From the IMG/VR virus record IMGVR_UViG_3300031251_000016, positions 1 to 64,000 of that record: 64,000 nucleotides of DNA, one strand, 5' to 3'. The DNA is from a virus. Position 1 is the first letter of the stretch; each line of letters opens with the position of its first letter. The notes beneath the pieces are model-generated. The model did not search any database and was not told where the DNA came from. It saw only the letters and a list, made by a program, of their open reading frames with translations. Below are positions 30,763-40,388 of this stretch, piece after piece. The position numbers were made by a program, and so were the translations under genes.

Positions 30763-31676
30763 AGAGCGCGACGACGGGCCTCGCGAACCTCATCAACAGC
30801 GGCGTCTTCATGGACGTGACGCTCTACACAATTGCGCTCGCGCAAAACGCCGGCACGCTCTACATCTCCGCCGCAGATTTCGACGTAAATTACGGCGGCA
30901 ACACCTTCCTGCACGGGAGGCCCGGGGTTGACGTTGCGAGTAGTAAGCCGCAGGCGCACTGGAAAGCCGGCCTTGATGTCGACGAGTATCCGTTAACGCT
31001 CCTCCCGCGGCTAACGACGGCGTCGGGCGGTCCAGACATGCTCGGGTCCGCTACTCTTTTGCAGGCCGCGGTCGGCGGCGCCTTCGACGGCGCTCTCGTC
31101 ACCGTGCAGCGCGCGTACTTTAGCGGGCCTCCGGCGTGGCCCCAGCCGCCCGGCGGTTTCGTCCCCGTCGGAGTCCTGCCGATTTTCTTCGGGATGGCGG
31201 GCGAGGTCACTCCGACGGCCTACGAGATTCCGATCAACGTCCAGAGTCTTATGGGGCTGCTGAAGATCAATACGCCGCGAAACGTCTACCAGGCGCAATG
31301 CCGTCACATCCTCTACGACAGTGGATGCACTCTCGCGCGTGCGAGTTACACGACGAGTTATGTGGTCGGCTCTGCGACGCAAAACAGCGTGACGGCTTCT
31401 GCCGCGGTCCCCGCGCCTTCCGGCTCGGGGACCTATCAATTCGGCCGCTTGACGTTCACGAGTGGCGCCAACAACGGCGTCACCGTCACGATCCTCAGCC
31501 AATCGGTCTCGACGTTCCTGCTCTACGGCCTCCCGCCCTATCTGCCCGCGCCGGGCGACACTTTCACCGTGAGCGCTGGCTGCGACAAGCAACCCGCGAC
31601 GTGCTCGCTCTTCGGCAACCTCGTCAATTTCGGAGGCACGCCGAACATTCCCGTCCCGGAGGTCACTGTCCCGTGA
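30759..31676 (+). CDS. tail hub protein with possible Fe-S cluster (DUF2163)
   Basis: A 305-residue protein. VTLYTIALAQNAGTLYISAA, YSG-like hub pattern and QCRHILYDSGCTL with CDKQPATCSLFGN match DUF2163/BR0599 hub proteins. Four Cys in two pairs (C-x8-C and C-x6-C) are placed as in hub proteins known to hold an iron-sulfur cluster. The start at 30759 (ATGA overlap) is chosen over upstream extension. Confidence 0.8.
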   Translation: MKSATTGLANLINSGVFMDVTLYTIALAQNAGTLYISAADFDVNYGGNTFLHGRPGVDVASSKPQAHWKAGLDVDEYPLTLLPRLTTASGGPDMLGSATLLQAAVGGAFDGALVTVQRAYFSGPPAWPQPPGGFVPVGVLPIFFGMAGEVTPTAYEIPINVQSLMGLLKINTPRNVYQAQCRHILYDSGCTLARASYTTSYVVGSATQNSVTASAAVPAPSGSGTYQFGRLTFTSGANNGVTVTILSQSVSTFLLYGLPPYLPAPGDTFTVSAGCDKQPATCSLFGNLVNFGGTPNIPVPEVTVP

Positions 31677-32113
31677 ATGAGAATGACCGCCGCAAAGTCG
31701 TCGCCATCGCCGAGAGCTGGGTGGGCTGCCCCTTTCACGACTGCGCAGCTCTCAAGGGCGTCGGCGTCGACTGCGCGAACCTTGTCGCCAAGGTCTTCGA
31801 GGAAGCGTGCCTCGTCGATTCAATCCCGATCCCGCCCTACACCCCGCATTTCTTCCTGCACAAAGGGGAAGAGCTTCTCTGCGACGAGCTTCTCAAATAC
31901 GCGCACGAGATTCCCGAGAACGAGGTCTTGCCCGCCGACCTTGTCGTTTACAAAGTTGGGCGCGCGTATGCGCACGTCGCGATCGTTTGCGAGTGGCCGA
32001 GCTACGTGATTCACGCGCACAAGCCGTCGCGAGCCGTTATCGCCTCGCACGTCGAGCACCGGGAGTTAATGGGGCGCCCGCGGCGCTATTTCCGCTTCGG
32101 AGGGCTCGACTAA
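31673..32113 (+). CDS. NlpC/P60 tail peptidase
   Basis: A 146-residue protein starting at GTG (GTGA overlap). WVGCPFHDCAALKGVGVDCANL holds the catalytic Cys (VDCANL), and YAHVAIV holds the catalytic His. NlpC/P60 enzymes of the tail tip cut peptidoglycan peptides during DNA entry. The gene sits between hub and tail-tip genes as in GTA-like modules. Confidence 0.85.
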   Translation: MNENDRRKVVAIAESWVGCPFHDCAALKGVGVDCANLVAKVFEEACLVDSIPIPPYTPHFFLHKGEELLCDELLKYAHEIPENEVLPADLVVYKVGRAYAHVAIVCEWPSYVIHAHKPSRAVIASHVEHRELMGRPRRYFRFGGLD

Positions 32114-35100
32114 ATGGGCAGCCTGCTCCACAGCCGCTCGTCGCGCGTCAACCAGCCGCAGATTCAGTATCCGGACACCGGGCTTCGCATCCAGACGGCC
32201 GTCATGGGGCGCGTGCGCCCGATCGGATGGGGCCGCGTCCGCGCCGCGGGCAACGTCATCCTTGCCAATAGCTTTCAGGCCGTCGCGACGCCAAGCGTCG
32301 ACTCTTCGGGCAACGTCTCCTACAGCTACACCTACGAGGCTGATGTCATCGTGGCGCTTGGCAATAGCGTCGTCAACGGCATCGTCAACATTTGGAACGG
32401 CACGGAATCCGGTATGGTCCTCTTCAACGGACCGAACCAGCCGAACCTCAGTCTCAACCCGCTGAACACGGTCGCCAATCCGAACGGCATGGGCGGCGGC
32501 CTGCTTTTCCACGGTAGCTACACGCAAACGCAGTGGACTTATAAAGGAGCGCTGTCGGCTGGAAACCTCGCCTATCGCGGCGAGGCGTATCTAGCTTTCG
32601 CCAAGCTCAACATGGGCAGCAGCACGACGATCCCGAACTTCACTTTCGAGTTCGATTACGGAATCGGCTTCGACCTTCCGGCGGTGTGCCCCGACGCCAA
32701 TCCAGCGGACGTTATTACCGATTATCTGACAAATGCCGACTACGGAGTGCCGCAATTCCTGTCGTCATACCTTGCCGACATGACGGATTTCCGCCGCTAC
32801 TGTCGCGCATTCTCGCTACTCGTCTCATTCACCGAGACGAACCAGCGGCCGGCATCCGACATGTTGCAAGAGCTGGCGCGCGTTTTGAACGTCGATTTCG
32901 TTTGGTCCTCGGGAAAACTCAAGGTCGTCCCCTACACGCCATTCCCGGGAACGCAGAACGGATACTTCTGGAACCCGCAGACGACACCGGTCTACGCCTT
33001 CAACGACACGCACTACCTCGAGAACAGCGGTTCGCTCGGTTCCGTGTCGTCAACGGCCCCAACGCCCGTCGCCATCGCGCGAAAACCTCGCTCGCTCGCA
33101 GTGAACCACACGAAACTCGAGTATCTCCCGCGCGGGGCTTACTACAATCCGTGGATTCTTGACTATATCGACGAGGGCTCTGTCGCCAATTGGGGCGTCG
33201 AGATTATCGGCGACGTCATTCAGGCGCATCATTTTTGCTACGATGCGGCGGCGCAATCCGCGTTGCATCTATTGGCCTCCCGTAACCAAGTCATCCGCAC
33301 GTTCCAATTCACCGTTGGGCGCCGGTTCATTCTGCTCGACCCGATGGACCTAGTCACCATCACAGACGCGACAAGCGGCCTCAACAATCAGCCCGCGCTC
33401 GTCAAAGAAATCCGAGAGAACGCGGACGGCACTCTGACGGTAACGGCCGAGGAGTATCTCGCCCTCGTCGGACCGCCCATTTTTGGTTTTTCTAACATCA
33501 CGGCAATAACGTCCGCGCTGAACATCGGCGGGCCTCCGGGCGACGTCAATCCGCCGATCATTTTCGAGCCGCCGGACCAACTCGGGAAAGGCCTCTGGCT
33601 ATACGTCGCAGTATCCGGGCAGAATCAGGTTCTATGGGGCGGGTGCGAAATCTGGGCGTCCTTCGATCAGATCAGCTACGCGCAGATTGGTCAGGTTTTC
33701 GCACCGGCGCAGATGGGCGTTCTTACGGCGACTCTCCCCTCAGTTTCCGCGGCGATCAGCGGGCAGACCATTGACGCGACGCACACGCTTTCCGTGAATC
33801 TCGCCGAGAGCAACGGCGCGCTGCTGCCGGCCAGCCCGCAAGACTTTGCGTCACTGGCGACGCTCTGCCTCGTGGATGGTGAGCTGCTCGCTTACGAGAA
33901 CGCCGCCCTGGTCAGCGGGAATTCTTACAATCTCTCGCCGCTCTCGCGCGGCTGCTACGGATCGAACATCGCAAACCACGCGATCGGCGCGCCGTTCACC
34001 CTGGTCGACGGGAGCCTGTTCCACTACCATTTCACGCAAGACAAGATCGGTCAGACGATCTATCTCAAATTCCTATCGTTCAACGTCTTCGGACAAGGCC
34101 TCGAGCAGCTCGCGAACGTCGGCGCCTACTCTTACGTCATCCAAGGAACGGCGCTCGGGTCCCCACTGCCGACTGTTCAAAACCTACGGACCGTATTCAA
34201 CGCGGGGGTGACGCAGCTCTTTTGGGACGAAATTACCGATTTCCGTCCCGTTCAGTATCTTGTCAAAAAGGGCGGGTCATGGGCCTCCGCGCTGCCGGTC
34301 GCCACGCTCGCACATCCGCCCTTCGTCGTCACGGGCGACGACACCTATTGGGTTTCCGCGGTTTCGCAGCCGACTTCCGGGCTCACGGTCTATAGCGCGT
34401 CGCCTACGTCTTTAACGGTTGCCGGATCGTTCATAACGCAGAACGTGATTTTGTATTTCGACGAGGACGGCAAGCAGGCAAACACGGCCTACTGGCCAGG
34501 GGCGAAATCGAACGTCCAGCCGGATTCGATCGGCCTGAGACTCGACACGACTGGAAACATTCTTAGCGACACGAGCATCCTCGCGACTACCGACATCATC
34601 AACTATGGCAGCACGGGGATCCAGTCGAGCGGCTCCTACACGTCGAACACCATAGTAAACGCCGGTCGCCTGACCCAGATGCTCGTCCAAGCCAACTGGG
34701 TAGCGGTTGGTCTGCCGATCGGGGCGGCGTCAAACATACTGGCGCAGCCGAACATCCTCTCGCAGCCGGATGTACTGAACTTTGCTAACACGGCCTTCGT
34801 AAACGTCTACCCGCAAATAAGGGTTGGGACGTGGAATGGGGGCGGGATCACCTGGGGAACGTGGCAAAAGTATCAGGCTGGCGTGTACCAGGGTCAATAC
34901 GTGCAGATGCAGCTCATCCTGTTGACCGTTGACCCGAATACGATCGCGTACTGCACGGATTTCGACTGGACCGTCTCACTGGCGCCGAGGGTAGACCACT
35001 ATCTAAACCAGACGATTCCTGCGGGCGGACTCACGATCACCTTCCGGCCTGACGCGCTCGCAGGGCAATCGCAACAATCGGCGGCGCCGTTTAACGGGGG

Positions 35101-35266
35101 CCCGAATGCGGGGAATCTCCCGGGCATCCTCGCGACTTGGCAGAATAACGCCGGCGACCAGCTCGTAATCACAAACCTATCGCTCTCTTCCGTCACCATT
35201 CAGATTCAGAACGGCGGCGTCGGAGTTACAACCTACAACGCAAACGTAGTCGCAGAGGGCTACTAA
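32114..35266 (+). CDS. large tail-tip (J-like) protein
   Basis: A 1050-residue protein starting MGSLLHSRSSRVNQPQIQYP with GLRIQTAVMGRVRPIGWGRV, the start typical of GTA/phage tail-tip megatron proteins. The middle is rich in beta hub domains (DMLQELARVLNVDFVWSSGK; LVTITDATSGLN) and the C-terminal third in fibronectin-like and Ser/Thr-rich beta domains. It probably forms the baseplate spike and carries receptor contacts. Confidence 0.8.
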   Translation: MGSLLHSRSSRVNQPQIQYPDTGLRIQTAVMGRVRPIGWGRVRAAGNVILANSFQAVATPSVDSSGNVSYSYTYEADVIVALGNSVVNGIVNIWNGTESGMVLFNGPNQPNLSLNPLNTVANPNGMGGGLLFHGSYTQTQWTYKGALSAGNLAYRGEAYLAFAKLNMGSSTTIPNFTFEFDYGIGFDLPAVCPDANPADVITDYLTNADYGVPQFLSSYLADMTDFRRYCRAFSLLVSFTETNQRPASDMLQELARVLNVDFVWSSGKLKVVPYTPFPGTQNGYFWNPQTTPVYAFNDTHYLENSGSLGSVSSTAPTPVAIARKPRSLAVNHTKLEYLPRGAYYNPWILDYIDEGSVANWGVEIIGDVIQAHHFCYDAAAQSALHLLASRNQVIRTFQFTVGRRFILLDPMDLVTITDATSGLNNQPALVKEIRENADGTLTVTAEEYLALVGPPIFGFSNITAITSALNIGGPPGDVNPPIIFEPPDQLGKGLWLYVAVSGQNQVLWGGCEIWASFDQISYAQIGQVFAPAQMGVLTATLPSVSAAISGQTIDATHTLSVNLAESNGALLPASPQDFASLATLCLVDGELLAYENAALVSGNSYNLSPLSRGCYGSNIANHAIGAPFTLVDGSLFHYHFTQDKIGQTIYLKFLSFNVFGQGLEQLANVGAYSYVIQGTALGSPLPTVQNLRTVFNAGVTQLFWDEITDFRPVQYLVKKGGSWASALPVATLAHPPFVVTGDDTYWVSAVSQPTSGLTVYSASPTSLTVAGSFITQNVILYFDEDGKQANTAYWPGAKSNVQPDSIGLRLDTTGNILSDTSILATTDIINYGSTGIQSSGSYTSNTIVNAGRLTQMLVQANWVAVGLPIGAASNILAQPNILSQPDVLNFANTAFVNVYPQIRVGTWNGGGITWGTWQKYQAGVYQGQYVQMQLILLTVDPNTIAYCTDFDWTVSLAPRVDHYLNQTIPAGGLTITFRPDALAGQSQQSAAPFNGGPNAGNLPGILATWQNNAGDQLVITNLSLSSVTIQIQNGGVGVTTYNANVVAEGY

Positions 35267-35284
35267 GAAGGAAAGGGCTTCGCC

Positions 35285-36460
35285 GTGAATACATCTTGGA
35301 AAACGTCGCTGAGCGCAATCGGCGCCGGGCTGCTGTTTGCGGTAGCGAGCTTCGCCCCGCCGACTGCTCTCGCCGATCAGTCGACCCTCCAATCTCCGAC
35401 GACGGGGACGGTGAGCGGTCTCCAACTGACGAACAACTACAACAGCGCGCTCAACGCGCTGAACACGTGCAACAGCGGTAGCAGCGCGCCGACAAACCAG
35501 CTTTCCGGGTCTCCGAGCGCCGGCAACTGTTGGCTGAACACGTCGACGACGCCGAACACGATCTCTGTCTACGACGGAACCTCGTGGCTGGCCGCCGGCT
35601 ACGTCGACGCGACAAACCACGTTTACTCACCGGCCTGGAATGGCGGCAACGTCACGTCGATCGCCTCGGCGTCGTCGACGAACCTCTGCGCTTCCTTGCA
35701 GCCTTACGTCTCCGTCACCGGAACCACGGGCATCACGAGCTTTGGCTCCGCCTGCCCGCTCGGCGCGCTGAAGCTCGCCACTTTTACGGGGGCGCTCACG
35801 CTCACGAATAACGTGACGAGCCTGATCCTCCCCAATAACGGGAGCAACATCACAACGGCCGCAGGCGACGTGCTCGGGGCGATCAACCTCGGGTCGGGAA
35901 ACTGGAAGGTTCTCTTCTATATCCGCGCCAGCGGGCAGCAGGTCGGGACGACTTCGAATAAGGTGCTGGTCAACACGCTCAGCCCCGTGAGCGTGGCGAG
36001 CATCTCCGATACGACGAGTTTTACCGCAACCTATTCTGAATACGAAATCGACATAGAGAACCTCATTCCTGCGACAAACGGCGTCACGCTGTACATGACG
36101 GAGCAATCCGGAGGTTCTTTTCAGACGAGCGGCTACTACTGGCGTCAGCTAAACTATGCTGGAGCGGTGGGCGTGACCGTTGGAAGTAACGCGGTGAACT
36201 TTCAATTAACCGGCGCAAGCATTGTGCAGAACGCCGCTGGCGGAGGCGTCACCTGCCGGGCTACAGTTAGCAACGTCTCGTCTACGTCGGTGTACAAGAT
36301 CATCCAAAGCCGCTGCTCTTCCATAGGCACGGCGGCAGCCGAAGGCGATCAGGTTGACGGGGGGTGGCTTGGCGGCTCTGGCGCGATCACGGGGCTAAGC
36401 TTCTCCTTCAACTCCGGAAACATCTCTTCCGGAACGATCAAAATCTACGGATGGAACTGA
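35285..36460 (+). CDS. putative tail fibre with signal-like N-terminus
   Basis: A 391-residue protein starting at GTG after GGAAAG. The first 30 residues (MNTSWKTSLSAIGAGLLFAV, then PPTALA) look like a Sec signal peptide, odd for a virion protein. The rest is Ser/Thr/Asn/Gly-rich beta sequence with CNSGSSAPTN and NCWLNTSTTPNTISVYDGTSW, a motif also found in phage tail fibres. Position after the tail-tip gene supports a fibre; surface export in the lysogen is an alternative. Confidence 0.6.
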   Translation: MNTSWKTSLSAIGAGLLFAVASFAPPTALADQSTLQSPTTGTVSGLQLTNNYNSALNALNTCNSGSSAPTNQLSGSPSAGNCWLNTSTTPNTISVYDGTSWLAAGYVDATNHVYSPAWNGGNVTSIASASSTNLCASLQPYVSVTGTTGITSFGSACPLGALKLATFTGALTLTNNVTSLILPNNGSNITTAAGDVLGAINLGSGNWKVLFYIRASGQQVGTTSNKVLVNTLSPVSVASISDTTSFTATYSEYEIDIENLIPATNGVTLYMTEQSGGSFQTSGYYWRQLNYAGAVGVTVGSNAVNFQLTGASIVQNAAGGGVTCRATVSNVSSTSVYKIIQSRCSSIGTAAAEGDQVDGGWLGGSGAITGLSFSFNSGNISSGTIKIYGWN

Positions 36461-36477
36461 CGGTCTTAGAGCCAAGC

Positions 36478-36506
36478 TTGTAGTCGCTACCCGCCCCTCG
36501 TATGGT
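36478..36506 (+). promoter_or_regulatory. promoter, repeated element copy 1
   Basis: TTGTAG at 36478-36483, a 17-base spacer and TATGGT at 36501-36506. The element CAAGCTTGTAGTC(G/A)CTACCC and the following CCGCCC...TATGGT are repeated at 40385-40417. Confidence 0.6.
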
Positions 36507-36534
36507 TGAGCAGCCATTCGAGGGGTTCTCCGAT

Positions 36535-36927
36535 ATGAAAATGCAGAAGTGCGCCCGGTCCGCGAGCTTCGCGCTACCGCTGTTCGCCTTTGCTCTCGCA
36601 CCGATGCTCGCGCGAGCCGAGCTCGTGCCGGTCGGCGGCGTTTCGTTCCCCGTCCAGTCCCCCATCTCCGGCAATATTCCGGTCGTGGCCGATGCGCAGT
36701 CGGCGCCCTTCGAGGGCGCAACCGCGATGACGGTCGGGACCTCCTACACTGCCGCCCGCTCGGTTCTAGCCAACTGCACGGTGGCCGGTAACGTAAGCCT
36801 CACGCTGCTTGATGGTTCAACGGTCGTTTGGGCGGTTCCCACGGGCGCGACGCTCCTGCGCGTCGCCGCAACGGCAGTGAACACCAGCGGCACGACGGCA
36901 ACCTGCACCTACTACAACCTGAAGTGA
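36535..36927 (+). CDS. small exported protein in the fibre region
   Basis: A 130-residue protein (MKMQKCARSASFALPLFAFA, then a likely cleavage after ARA), with the ribosome-binding site GAGGGG. The mature part is beta-rich (GGVSFPVQSPISGNIPVVAD...CTYYNLK) with two Cys. It has its own strong promoter, so it may be expressed apart from the fibre operon. Function unknown. Confidence 0.55.
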   Translation: MKMQKCARSASFALPLFAFALAPMLARAELVPVGGVSFPVQSPISGNIPVVADAQSAPFEGATAMTVGTSYTAARSVLANCTVAGNVSLTLLDGSTVVWAVPTGATLLRVAATAVNTSGTTATCTYYNLK

Positions 36928-36957
36928 CGCCACCCGCGGGCGCATAAGAGGTCGAGC

Positions 36958-37386
36958 ATGGCTGCCTACAACAAATTCAATCTCACCGTCGACGACATGC
37001 TGAAGGCCATAAACAACTATGGCACCGACGGCCTGAAGGTCATGCTGACCAACACGCTGCCCGTGGCGACAAATCACGTCTACGGCGACATTTCCGCGAA
37101 CGAACTGGCGAGCGGAAATGGCTATGCGACGGGCGGCGCGACGGTCCCGGGCACCGGCCTATCGAACGCGTCGGGCGTTGAGAGCCTCGCAGGCACCGCG
37201 GTGACATGGACCAGTAGCACCGGAAGCATGGGACCGTTCCGGTACGTCGTGCTTTACGACAACTCGTCAGCGTCAAAAACCCTCATTGCGTGGTGGGACA
37301 TCGGGGCCTCGACGACCCTCAACGGCGCGAACGGCGACCAGTTTGTCTGGACGCCGGCCGGTAGCGTCATTTTCACCCTGCAGTAG
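36958..37386 (+). CDS. phage structural protein of the fibre module
   Basis: A 142-residue protein starting MAAYNKFNLTVDDMLKAINN. GPFRYVVLYDNSSASKTLIAWWD resembles a common phage virion protein of about 140 residues encoded next to fibre genes. Gly/Ser/Thr-rich, no signal peptide. Ribosome-binding site AAGAGG. Confidence 0.65.
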   Translation: MAAYNKFNLTVDDMLKAINNYGTDGLKVMLTNTLPVATNHVYGDISANELASGNGYATGGATVPGTGLSNASGVESLAGTAVTWTSSTGSMGPFRYVVLYDNSSASKTLIAWWDIGASTTLNGANGDQFVWTPAGSVIFTLQ

Positions 37387-37401
37387 CGGAGCGCGTCGCA
37401 C

Positions 37402-38550
37402 GTGGCCGTACTCTATGATCGCGTCCGATGGGCCGTTTCGGGCACGCCCGGGACCGGCAACATCACTCTCGGGTCACCCGTCGCCACCTTCCGCGATGGC
37501 ACCGGCTCGGGCGGTAACGCGGCAATCCCGAACGGCACGACTATCTCCTACGTCGCCGAGGACGGGGGAACAGTCGCAGAATACGGCCGCGCGGTTTACT
37601 CGACATCTGGACCGACGCTCACGCGCTCCCCGCTGTGGTCAACCTCGGGCCTTGCGATAGCGGCCAGTCTCAGCTCTTCGGCTATCGTCTACATAGACGC
37701 TCTGGCAGAAGATCTTTACTGGGGGACTTATATTTTTGCGTCGCGAATTCAGGGCGGCAATGGAACAATCAACTATTACCTCGACCCTGCGGGGTCAGAT
37801 TCTAATGACGGGGCCTCCACGGGAACGGCGTGGGCGACGTTGGCGCATGCGGCCAGCGTCATTTCTACGATAGTCAACGACTTAGGTCAAATCGCGGTGA
37901 CCGTGAATGTTACTATGGCGAGCGGGACGTATAACGAGATACACGAAACGAGCTTTACGCTTCAGACCCAACTTATTAACGTAGTTATCGCGTCCGCTAC
38001 TTCTGTTGCGTCCGACGTCATAATAAACTACGTCAATGTTTTCAATACGGGGGCTTTTAACGTACTGGGCGGAGGCCACATCTCCACCGTTGGCATCGAG
38101 TCTGTTACGTTTTCGGCAAGCGGGCTGCTTCCCGCCATGTGGGTTACCGCCGGTGGTGGGGGCTACGTTATCGTCGCAAACTGCGTGTTTAACGCTGTTG
38201 ACAACCTGTACGCCCTGTTTTGGATTTTTGACTCACTGTCATACTTAGGCGTTTACGGTGGGACGTTTTCCGTTGGGACCGGCGTACAGTATTTTTTATT
38301 GGCGTCAACCGGCGGGTTCGCGCAATTCTACTACACGGTTGCGTTTGTCGGGACGTGCGCGTTTGGCGCGCAAACGATCGCGGTCGCCGAAACGGCGATC
38401 GCCGATGTTCAGTGCGCATTCACTGGAACCGTGACGGGGCAACGTTACTCCGCGACCGCGCTTAGCGCCATCAATACCTATGGGTCTGGGACGTCGTTCA
38501 TTCCGGGCTCGGTCGCCGGAACAACGGACGCCTCGAGTTTCTACCTTTGA
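37402..38550 (+). CDS. tailspike with beta-helix-like domain
   Basis: A 382-residue protein with GTG start. After about 125 residues of N-terminal virion-binding sequence comes INYYLDPAGSDSNDGASTGT followed by AWATLAHA, the typical start of a right-handed beta-helix (pectate-lyase fold) of phage spikes, and then repeated short strands rich in Asn/Val/Thr. It may bind or cut a surface polysaccharide. GC is slightly lower than in the head genes (more AT-ending codons such as GTT, ATA), hinting at transfer. Confidence 0.7.
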   Translation: MAVLYDRVRWAVSGTPGTGNITLGSPVATFRDGTGSGGNAAIPNGTTISYVAEDGGTVAEYGRAVYSTSGPTLTRSPLWSTSGLAIAASLSSSAIVYIDALAEDLYWGTYIFASRIQGGNGTINYYLDPAGSDSNDGASTGTAWATLAHAASVISTIVNDLGQIAVTVNVTMASGTYNEIHETSFTLQTQLINVVIASATSVASDVIINYVNVFNTGAFNVLGGGHISTVGIESVTFSASGLLPAMWVTAGGGGYVIVANCVFNAVDNLYALFWIFDSLSYLGVYGGTFSVGTGVQYFLLASTGGFAQFYYTVAFVGTCAFGAQTIAVAETAIADVQCAFTGTVTGQRYSATALSAINTYGSGTSFIPGSVAGTTDASSFYL

Positions 38551-38562
38551 GGAGAACCCGCG

Positions 38563-39204
38563 ATGGCTATCACTAAACCGGCGCAGCCCCGCCCTCCGTA
38601 CAACGCCGCCAACTGGTACTGGGTCATTCCCAGCATCGCGAGTTACGTCTTCGCAAGCGCGCGCGCGGCCTGGATTCCGGCGTCGGACGCCGCTTACTCG
38701 ACGTGGCTCACTTCGGGCGGCGTTGCAACGTCAGTCCCCGATACCGCGACGCTCGCGGACGTGCTGACGACGGCAGGACTCACGCAAGCCGCGACGGCGG
38801 CGGCGGTCGACCCGACAAGCCTTTCCAGCATCCAGGCGGGTGCGCGGGCGCAGATCGCCGCGACGCGCTACGCGCTCGTCGCCGGCGGCGTCACAGTCAA
38901 CGGCCACCCATTCGATACGTCGCTCGAGGCGCGCGCGAATTGGGACTCGGTCTACCTCGCCGCACTCGGCAACCCGGCGCTTGCGATCCAGTGGAAACTC
39001 ACGTCGGGCGTCTTCCTTCCGCTCGACGCCGCGCAAATAACCGCCATCGGGCAAGCACTTCTCGGCTTCGTTCAAAGCTGCTTCGCTTACGAGGAATCGC
39101 TCCTGGCCCAAATTAACGCCGCCGCGACGATTCCCGCCGTCCAGGCGATCGATCTCGTAACCGGGTGGCCGAGCAGCATCCTGACCGTTGCCGGAGCGCC
39201 GTAG
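38563..39204 (+). CDS. DUF4376-like fibre accessory protein
   Basis: A 213-residue protein. The last 110 residues (ARYALVAGGVTVNGHPFDTS...FLPLDAAQITAIGQALLGFV...CFAYEESLLAQINAA) match DUF4376, found near phage tail fibre ends and often linked with fibre assembly. The first 90 residues are Ala-rich. Ribosome-binding site GAGGAG. Confidence 0.7.
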   Translation: MAITKPAQPRPPYNAANWYWVIPSIASYVFASARAAWIPASDAAYSTWLTSGGVATSVPDTATLADVLTTAGLTQAATAAAVDPTSLSSIQAGARAQIAATRYALVAGGVTVNGHPFDTSLEARANWDSVYLAALGNPALAIQWKLTSGVFLPLDAAQITAIGQALLGFVQSCFAYEESLLAQINAAATIPAVQAIDLVTGWPSSILTVAGAP

Positions 39205-39207
39205 CGC

Positions 39208-40380
39208 ATGCTCGCCAACCGCCCTATCGCTAGTGCGGCGCTCGCGAGTAGTTTTAGGACTGGCGGCCCGAGAATCTTTGCGATCGCCGCGGCCTCTGGG
39301 GTTTACGTGCTGTCCGGGTCCTCCGCGGCGCTGAAGCTGGTTCACAAGTTCGCTGCGAACTCCGGGGCTTACTCGCTCACCGGCTCGCCCGCGACTTTTA
39401 CGTTCGTCCGCAGAATGTCCGCGGCCTCCGGGGCGTACGTGCTGTCCGGCTCTGCGGCAGCCTTGACGGCTGTTCGCAGAGTGGCGGCGGCCTCGGGCGC
39501 GTATTCGCTTACCGGCTCGCCCGCGACTTTTACGTTCGTCCGCAAAGTGGCCGCGGCCTCCGGGGCTTACGTCCTGTCTGGGTCCTCTGCGGCGCTGAAG
39601 CTAGTCCGCAAGTTCGCTGCGGCCTCGGGCGCGTACTCACTCACCGGTTCGCCCGCGACTTTTACGCTCGTCCGCAGGGTGGCGGCGGCCTCCGGGGCTT
39701 ACGTGCTGTCCGGCTCCGCGGCGACCTTAACAGTGATTCATAAGTTCGCTGCGGCCTCCGGGGCTTACATCCTGACCGGGGGTGCGGCGACATTCACCCA
39801 CGTCAACGGCCTGCTCAGGGTCGTCATCAAGCTCCAAGCCGACACGAGCAATTTATTTGTTGCGCTTGCCGACTGCGCGAAGCTATTTCTGGAACGGGCC
39901 GACGCAACCCGCCTATTCGCGGCGCTCGCGGACGGCGTGAATCTGTTTCTGGAACAGGCCGACGCGACGTCGGTTATCCCACTGAAAGCCGACGCAGCAG
40001 CCTCGATCGGGGGAAAGATTATGGCCTTTGACAACCCGCTTCTCGTGCGCAGCGCCGGTGACGATTTCACGCTGCAGTTCTTGTGCATGGCCGGGGGGCA
40101 GCCCGCGGCCTACGTCGCTCCCGTCGCCACGTTCTCGGTCGGTTCGTCGTCAGCTCCGGACGACGCCGAGACGCCGATTTTAGTGAAGACGGGGAGCGAC
40201 GCAACCATGTCGCAGTCGGGCGGCAACTGGTACGCAAATATCGCATTCCATCGCGCAGACACGATCGGGAAGTTCCAGCCCGGCGTCTACTACTGCGAGC
40301 TCTCCGTCACTGACGGGGGCGTGACGCTCACTGTTGCAACGCTCATGCTACAGATTCGACCGACGATCACTCGGCCCTAG
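39208..40380 (+). CDS. repeat-containing fibre-like protein
   Basis: A 390-residue protein. Residues 29-204 are eight 22-residue repeats of ASGAYxLxGSxAxxxxVRxx, alternating two types (YVLSGSSAALK and YSLTGSPATFT). Residues 215-270 hold shorter Leu/Phe/Asp repeats (LFVALADCAKLFLERAD; RLFAALADGVNLFLEQAD). The C-terminal 120 residues (MAFDNPLLVRSAGDDFTLQF...) resemble a phage Ig-like virion domain. It is last in the fibre operon and may be a stalk or variable surface protein. Confidence 0.6.
   Translation: MLANRPIASAALASSFRTGGPRIFAIAAASGVYVLSGSSAALKLVHKFAANSGAYSLTGSPATFTFVRRMSAASGAYVLSGSAAALTAVRRVAAASGAYSLTGSPATFTFVRKVAAASGAYVLSGSSAALKLVRKFAAASGAYSLTGSPATFTLVRRVAAASGAYVLSGSAATLTVIHKFAAASGAYILTGGAATFTHVNGLLRVVIKLQADTSNLFVALADCAKLFLERADATRLFAALADGVNLFLEQADATSVIPLKADAAASIGGKIMAFDNPLLVRSAGDDFTLQFLCMAGGQPAAYVAPVATFSVGSSSAPDDAETPILVKTGSDATMSQSGGNWYANIAFHRADTIGKFQPGVYYCELSVTDGGVTLTVATLMLQIRPTITRP
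39292..39819 (+). repeat. eight tandem 66-base coding repeats (132-base higher-order unit)
   Basis: Eight units of 66 bases encode alternating 22-residue motifs, so the higher-order unit is 132 bases. In-frame gain or loss by recombination is possible. Confidence 0.85.
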
Positions 40381-40388
40381 CGTCAAGC

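Noticed and set aside
39292-39819. CRISPR-like repeat array
   Set aside because: Repeats are contiguous, coding, in frame, and without spacers.
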